The notes under the pieces are model-generated. The model made no database searches. It was not told the origin of the DNA and saw only the letters and a list, made by a program, of their open reading frames with translations. From assembly GCA_027919835.1 (NCBI GenBank), contig JANVFP010000002.1, forward strand, positions 806,001 through 870,000: a stretch of DNA of 64,000 nt, read 5' to 3'. Each line of letters begins with the position of its first letter. Position 1 is the stretch's first letter. Both the position numbers and the translations under genes were made by a program. The stretch is from Lentinula raphanica (Eukaryota; Basidiomycota; Agaricomycetes; Agaricales; Omphalotaceae). This document shows positions 58,680 through 64,000 of this stretch, piece after piece.

Positions 58680-60214
58680 TCACCCTCTCCAGTAATTGGG
58701 TTTGACAAAGGGCATGGGAGTGACAACAGCTTGTCGTCTGCGATTTCTAACTTCAACTTCAAGCGCGGTGCCCTTTTTGTGGAAGCCACTTTGAACGTAA
58801 CCCATGGCAATGTTCTTGTTCAGTGTCGGTGAAGGGATGCCCGATGTAATGGTCCCGATCTGTTGATCCCCAGAGAATATCTTCGCTCCCTCTAAGACGG
58901 TACTGTTAGCGTCGGCAAGTATAGCCATGCACTACGTGATTCCACTTACGTCTAGCAGGTGCGCCTTCGACTATAAAACCTACTCTGCGTCTTGGCGGGC
59001 CATTTTTCAAATGATTACGGACGCCTTCAGCCCCAATGAATTCACCGTTATCTTTCCTCTCCTTTCCTGAATAGTTGTCGTTCAGCAAAAATGCAAGATC
59101 ACTACAATAAGGGCTGTTGGTACAGACCTATCACCCATGATAGTCCTGCTTCCACTGGTGAAGTGTCTTCATCCAAGTCGTTGCCGTAGAGGCACATGCC
59201 CGCTTCCAGACGCAAACTGTCCCGAGCACCAAGACCTGTGAGCTGAACTGGATATTTTGAGAGCATTTTCGCAACCTCGACTGTCTCTGATGGCGGGACG
59301 GATATCTCAAAGCCATCTTCGCCAGTGTAGCCTCCACGAGCGACATGAAGATTGAATCCTTCCATAGGAATAAACGCAGACGTGCCGAACGTCAATGTTC
59401 GCAAATCGAAGGACGTGAGGGCTTGAAGATAAGACGCTGCCCTTGGCCCTGAAGAGAAGGTTCAACAACAATGCTATTTGGTTGGGAAAGTGACAGGGAT
59501 AGTACCTTGTAAGGCAAGTAATCCCCAATTCTCCAACACCTCCATTTCAACCGTACCATTTTTTGCGTGCTCGCTTGAATTCCATTGCTCTAGCTTTTGT
59601 TCAAACCAAGCTAGGTCACGCTCTCTCCGCCCAGCGTTTGTCACCACATAGAAGGCGTCCTCTGCATGCTTCGTTATTATCGTGTCATCGATGATCCCTC
59701 CTTTCTCGTTCAAAATGACCGACAGAGTTGAACTGTACGATTTTAGGGATGATAAGGACGATGGAGTTAGCCATTCTAAGAATTGTGTGGCGGTTGCTCC
59801 TCGGAAGCTATGGAAAGTAGTAGTAAGTGAGTGGTCTCTAGCAGGATGTTACCAGATACTTACTTTGACTGAACCATATGGCCTACATCGAAGAGACCTG
59901 CGTCGGTGCGAACATGGTTATGACTGGCGACTGCGATAGATATCAGACAAACTTGAACGAATAAGAGCACCAGCATATACCCTGCCCTACATCTCCATAG
60001 GATAGAGGCATTGAGTACCCAGCGAAGGGTACCATTTTTGCATTGTGTTCGAGGTGAAAATCATAAAGACCGGTCCTCCGTAACTGTTCAAGAATATGTG
60101 AGCGCGAAATTCCGAATGTCAGCTACAGACTACCTGTCCAGCTTCGTTCGCATAATTTCTCGTCAAAACTCTCAGAGTTTTCTGAGCAATGGACGTGGGG
60201 CGCAAGAGAAACAT
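58680..60214 (-). CDS. GCV1: Aminomethyltransferase, glycine cleavage system T protein, mitochondrial
   Basis: Multi-exon minus-strand gene of about 400 residues. The start at 60214 gives [26 protein letters not shown], an Arg-rich, acid-free mitochondrial presequence. Then come [132 protein letters not shown] and the closing [30 protein letters not shown]. These are the folate-binding and hinge segments of the T protein. With the P, H and L proteins it degrades glycine to CO2, NH3 and methylene-tetrahydrofolate in the mitochondrial matrix. A MITE lies 149 bp upstream of the start codon. Confidence 0.95.
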
Positions 60215-60362
60215 GAGACTAGCGGTTGAGTTCAGAGTTTCTGAATTCTCAAGAGGAATTAAACGGGCCGTGAGAAATGCCGATATAGCCGAGCTGCGGC
60301 ATTGATCGGCACAGGGTCACACTGTCACATTCTGTTCAGGTCACATCTTTCCTGGCCTTTCG
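60215..60362 (-). promoter_or_regulatory. Proximal GCV1 promoter and leader
   Basis: 148 bp between the GCV1 start codon and the MITE end. The insertion has placed transposon sequence where upstream promoter elements would be expected. Confidence 0.5.
60355..60362. repeat. 8-bp target site duplication, left copy (MITE 2)
   Basis: GCCTTTCG directly before the left terminus, repeated exactly at 60846-60853. Confidence 0.9.
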
Positions 60363-60845
60363 AGGACCCCTGATAATACGGTAAGAGGTTCAGTACCGGC
60401 GATGCCCAAATTTGGCCCTTTTTTCTTGACAAGAATGTGCCCAGAATTTGCCCTTTTCACAGGACTCCAAATTTTGTGCCCAAATTTTGCCCTTTTTTGT
60501 ACTGTACTTTTCAAATTTTCTCTGTGCTTTCTGCCGCATTCGGAGCTTCCTGAAGTGTCCGGGGAGCATCAGCATTCACTATTTCTGCTGCCAGAATGCC
60601 TTTCACAGAGAGGGTGGCTGCAGGCTGGGCAGCTGTAAAATACTACTAGATTGTCCCCAGATCCTCAGAATTTGCCCTTTTAGATCGTACTTTGACTGGG
60701 TCAACCACTTTTTGGCTCTTTAGGGCACCAGAGAATCATTGAAGATTATGCCAAAATTTAGCCCTTTGTACCGTACTTCCGTCAAAAAATTTCCAAAATT
60801 TAGCCTTTTCGGTACTTCTCCTCTGACTGTATTATCAGGGGTCCT
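60363..60845. mobile_element. MITE-like non-autonomous DNA transposon, copy 2 (483 bp)
   Basis: It is in the same family as 6385-7134 and opposite in orientation: its left end matches the right end of copy 1. The inverted termini (60363-60397 and 60811-60845) begin AGGACCCCTGATAATAC and differ at several positions, so this copy is less well matched. Subterminal AAATTTTGCCCTTTT repeats recur at both ends. A shared internal block (GAGCTTCCTGAAGTGTC region, near 60543) aligns with copy 1, but roughly 270 bp of copy 1's interior is missing. Perfect 8-bp duplications flank it. No coding potential. Confidence 0.92.
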
Positions 60846-60853
60846 GCCTTTCG
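60846..60853. repeat. 8-bp target site duplication, right copy (MITE 2)
   Basis: GCCTTTCG, identical to 60355-60362. Confidence 0.9.
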
Positions 60854-62346
60854 ACTCTTTTCGACTCGACGAGCCTTACTTAGGCCTTTCGTCTCTGGTC
60901 CCTCGTTCACTGACATTAACAATGACTCCTTCGTCTATTTTGTACTAGCTGCGTGGGCTCTAGGATGCTCTTGCTCATTCAGTCAACCCACCTCAACCTT
61001 GAACGTGTAGTGCCCACCTGGTGCCCTCTACCAGTCTCCAGATGCTGGGATCATGAACGTGCCTTCAAAGCTTCAAATCCGGTTACGCTTGGCAAATCGG
61101 AAATACTTTACATGCGTACATACTGCTGTCACCCAAGTCCGAGTGTCATGCTCGAGTCCTCAAGATACTACTATGCTACAGCCTACAAGATCTCATGTAT
61201 CAGGCCGTCGCAAGCCAACCTAAGAGCTTGTTTGGCCACGGATCCTGATCCTGATTCACAGTCGACTCAAACATGCACGAAGAAATTCCCGACACTGATA
61301 ATCGATTCAATCTACTCATCTATATATCAGCTTTTCTAGAGCTTGCGACAGCGACACAGTACGAGACGAGACAGTACGTTACAAAATCGATGTTATTGAA
61401 TACTTCCCGTGTTATAAAATGTTCGAGCGCTCGAGCTTTGGGCCTCGCGCAGATGATGGTACTGTCGAAGCAGGCCACAGTCCACTTGGTTAACGATCTT
61501 ATTTTACATGGATAACCCTGATCCTTTCAACGTCAGTGTGTTGCTTCATAACTCGTTCAACCATCTCTGAGCATTGAGCTGTTCATAGGAACATAGGAAG
61601 ACTGTGGTCTGTATCTCTCGCCTATGCGCAATGCGGACCTCCTTCAAATTCCACACAAAGGCCTCCACAGACTTCCGACCTCTTCCAACGCCAAATCTAT
61701 GCAAAAGTGGCTTCCTCCTCCTTCCTCTTGAGGAAGCCCGACGGTATGACCTGATACAATTTCGTTCCTTTCTCGGAGTCTCCTGTTGGTGCAACATCCG
61801 TCGGTGTGTCCGCTTGATGAACGTGACCATCGGGAAATTTTCCAAGAGTGTACGGTTGAACGCTAGATTTCATACAGCTACCAATGCCTACCACACCCCC
61901 CCCCCCCTCATTCGTGTCATCCTGTCTGGTCCTTGGCAAATTTAACGATGAACTCTGCACAAGAACTCGCAATGCCTCCGGCCCTTTCAGCATAGCCCGG
62001 TCTCCCTGGTCTCCCGCAGCCTCCTGCAGACTCGTGAACATGAAAGCAATTACTTCGACGTTTCAGCGCATCATTCATCAAATATCACTCTATTCATATC
62101 ACTCTAGCAATTTGATGGAAGTTCTGGGACCTTCCTACATAGCCCTACGTTCGGCTAATCCGACATATAAAAAGAGACCGGTGTTTCGATTCCCAAGTTA
62201 GCATCGGTCTTTCTTGGTCTCTCGTCTCTTCATCTCTTCGTACTTTATTTTTCGATCCTTCCCGGTTATCTTTGCCTCTCCTTCTTTCTCGTCTTCATCT
62301 TCCAGCTATCCAATTTGCCAGTCCCGAATAATCCAAACAGCAATTC
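60854..62346. other. Intergenic, 1.5 kb, with a 12-nt C homopolymer
   Basis: No convincing gene. A minus-strand frame (61697-62041, 114 codons) and a plus-strand frame (61604-61945) overlap each other without motifs. A run of 12 cytosines is at 61896-61907. The 3' end holds the GH76 promoter, including a pyrimidine-rich leader at 62200-62340. Confidence 0.45.
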
Positions 62347-64000
62347 ATGGTCGGCCTAATTTTCGTTGTCCTGCTGCCAAGTTTGGTGCTTGGTCAAAAT
62401 TTGAGTGTACCGACCACATGGAGGGTGAGCTATATTCCGCTTCCTGTGCTCCTTTTCCGTCAACTGATGTTGTGTGTAGGAAACGAACAACACCCATAAT
62501 CTGACGGAACGCATTTCGATTGCGAAGTCAGCGATCAATACCATCCTTCCACAACTCAATACGTCTACTGCCCAATTCGACGGTTTGCATATCTCTGTCT
62601 CTAAATATCCAAATGCTCACTGTCTGATCCCGTCGCAGGCATTGGCTATTGGCAATCAGCGAATGTGTTCGCATCAATGGCAAATTTTGACCATTTCGCT
62701 AATTCCACAACGTACAAGAGCAAGGTTATCGATGGACTCACCACGGCTTTCAGGCTATACCCGAACTTCGATCTAAACCAGTATGCCTTTTTATACCACG
62801 CTTTTTCATTATCTCTAACTTTGCATTGTTTCTTTCTTGTTTGCAGGGTGAGTTGTTAGACGATCCTAGATATGTACTTCGACTAAGAGACCTGGCACGG
62901 GAACAGTATAACGATGATGCGATGTACGTGCAACATGATTCCACAAACTCTCAGACTCAAACTACATAGACTGAATACATCTTCAGGTGGTGGGCTACAG
63001 CTGCGTACTACGCTTACAGAGCATACGGGGTAAAGGGTCATTCCATCGAACGTGTTTAGTATATCATACTCAGTGGCCAATTAGAACTCGAGCATGTTGT
63101 CGATGGCCATCACGACTTGGAACCACGTCTCTAACTAGTGAGTACCAAGTATCGCGGTTGTCATCGTTCAATGCTAATGGACGGATGTCCTCTCAAGTGT
63201 CGTCACTAAAGCGGATGCTCAATCTGGCACTCAACCGAACAAGAATTTCACGATAGCTTCAACTTGCTACGGAGGTATGCATTCCCTCGATTTTGACTGA
63301 TTGCAAGCGACTGATCTGCCCGTTCAAGAAACTATGGCAGGAGGGGTGTTCTGGGTCCGGTCCTTTCAAAGTCGCACCGTGGGGCTCACATTGACTGAAT
63401 TCTGAATCCACAGCGTCCAACGATTGATGACCAGGGCATCAACTCGATTACGACTGGGTGAGTGCCCCTATCCGACATCTAACGACGTTCAGCTTATCGT
63501 TTGACGTTCAGATTATACACAACGTACGCTACAAAATCCTCGAGGAGATACGACTTTCTTTTGACTGTTCTTTAGACTCTCCGCTTTTCTCGCTGAGACT
63601 ACGAGCAACGCCACTTACAAGAACGCGGCGATTCTGAGTGCTCAGTGGATTCAAAACCTCCAGATTAGTGATAGTGGCATTGTTCTCGATGGTGTTAACG
63701 CCGTAGACTGCACAAGGACTCCTGCATCTTGGTTGTTCACCTACAATTCAGGTAAATACCTTGAGGGTTTGAGTGTTCTGAAAGATATCACGGGTGCGGC
63801 TAACTGGAAATCGCTGTGAGTTTCTCTGTCTTGAACCTTCTTCCTCTTTTCATTCAACTTTGTACTCATAACTCGATGCTACAGAATGACAAATATCACT
63901 GCTGCTGCCGTCAAGTCCCCTGTTTGGCAAGGAAGTAACGGTATCATCACTGAAGGCGCCAGCACGACCTCTGACAATGATGGTGTGGGATTCAAAGGTA
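62347..64000 (+). CDS. Glycoside hydrolase family 76 protein, truncated by the window end
   Basis: The start at 62347 begins a signal peptide (MVGLIFVVLLPSLVLG). Short exons then give ETNNTHNLTERISIAKSAINTILPQLN, GIGYWQSANVFASMANFDHFANSTTY, a metal- or substrate-binding-like NDDAMWWATAAYYAYRAY, NFTIASTCYG, ETMAGGVFW, SAETTSNATYKNAAILSAQWIQNLQIS and TPASWLFTYNSGKYLEGLSVL. The (N/D)DDxxWW segment carries the paired acidic residues expected for a GH76 alpha-1,6-mannanase, which act on fungal or bacterial mannans or trim GPI anchors at the cell wall. The open frame continues to base 64000, so the C terminus is not in view. Exons are unusually small (several under 60 nt) and joins after 62860 are approximate. 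Confidence 0.82.

Noticed and set aside
61697..62041. Minus-strand 114-codon frame with an acidic-basic C terminus
   Set aside because: It overlaps a plus-strand frame of equal length, spans a 12-nt C homopolymer and shows no motif, signal peptide or splice partners.

Overview
The window is nuclear DNA from a filamentous basidiomycete, most likely a mushroom-forming Agaricomycete. Three things point there. Genes are dense and interrupted by many short GT-AG introns of about 47-80 bp. Several genes belong to families known mainly from Basidiomycota (a DUF6533-like membrane protein, a fungal kinase-like fold, an 'FDNASHFTV' family). The proteome is that of a plant-litter or wood decayer (AA9 LPMO, S53 sedolisin, GH76). 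There are no rRNA genes, no CRISPR, no bacterial-style operons, and I found no convincing tRNA.

Layout. 0-10 kb: a secreted protein built from a duplicated module (777-1984), a PIG3-type quinone oxidoreductase (3950-5447), a 750-bp MITE (6385-7134), a TATA-driven 29-codon ORF (7972-8061) and an alpha/beta hydrolase on the minus strand (8684-9893). 10-25 kb: a ribosomal L1-domain nucleolar protein, a FIST-like protein, a divergent pair (M64 metallopeptidase, minus; AtuA/DUF1446 protein, plus), a membrane-anchored kinase-like protein and a disordered CaaX protein. 25-42 kb: a small secreted protein, a DUF6533-like membrane protein, the large septation kinase SepH/Cdc7 (30008-36112, minus), a basidiomycete-specific protein and a TMEM16/Ist2-like protein. 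42-64 kb: AA9 LPMO, E2 enzyme Ubc1, a small membrane-anchored protein, ArfGAP Glo3, S53 peptidase, UapA-like purine permease, mitochondrial glycine-cleavage T protein, a second MITE (60363-60845) and the start of a GH76 gene that runs off the end.

There is no single pathway cluster. Housekeeping genes (ribosome biogenesis, SIN signalling, COPI coat dynamics, ubiquitin, one-carbon metabolism) are interleaved with secreted degradative enzymes. The clearest non-gene finding is a two-member family of terminal-inverted-repeat elements, each flanked by a perfect 8-bp target duplication; one sits about 150 bp upstream of the GCV1 start codon. A second theme is splicing: at least four introns use GC-AG boundaries supported by protein conservation, and several exons are only 17-25 nt long.

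Exon boundaries were read by eye from splice signals and frame continuity. For most genes the exon lengths sum to a multiple of three. Exact junctions in SepH, the sedolisin, the purine permease, GCV1 and GH76 are less certain. Family names rest on recognised motifs, not on database searches.
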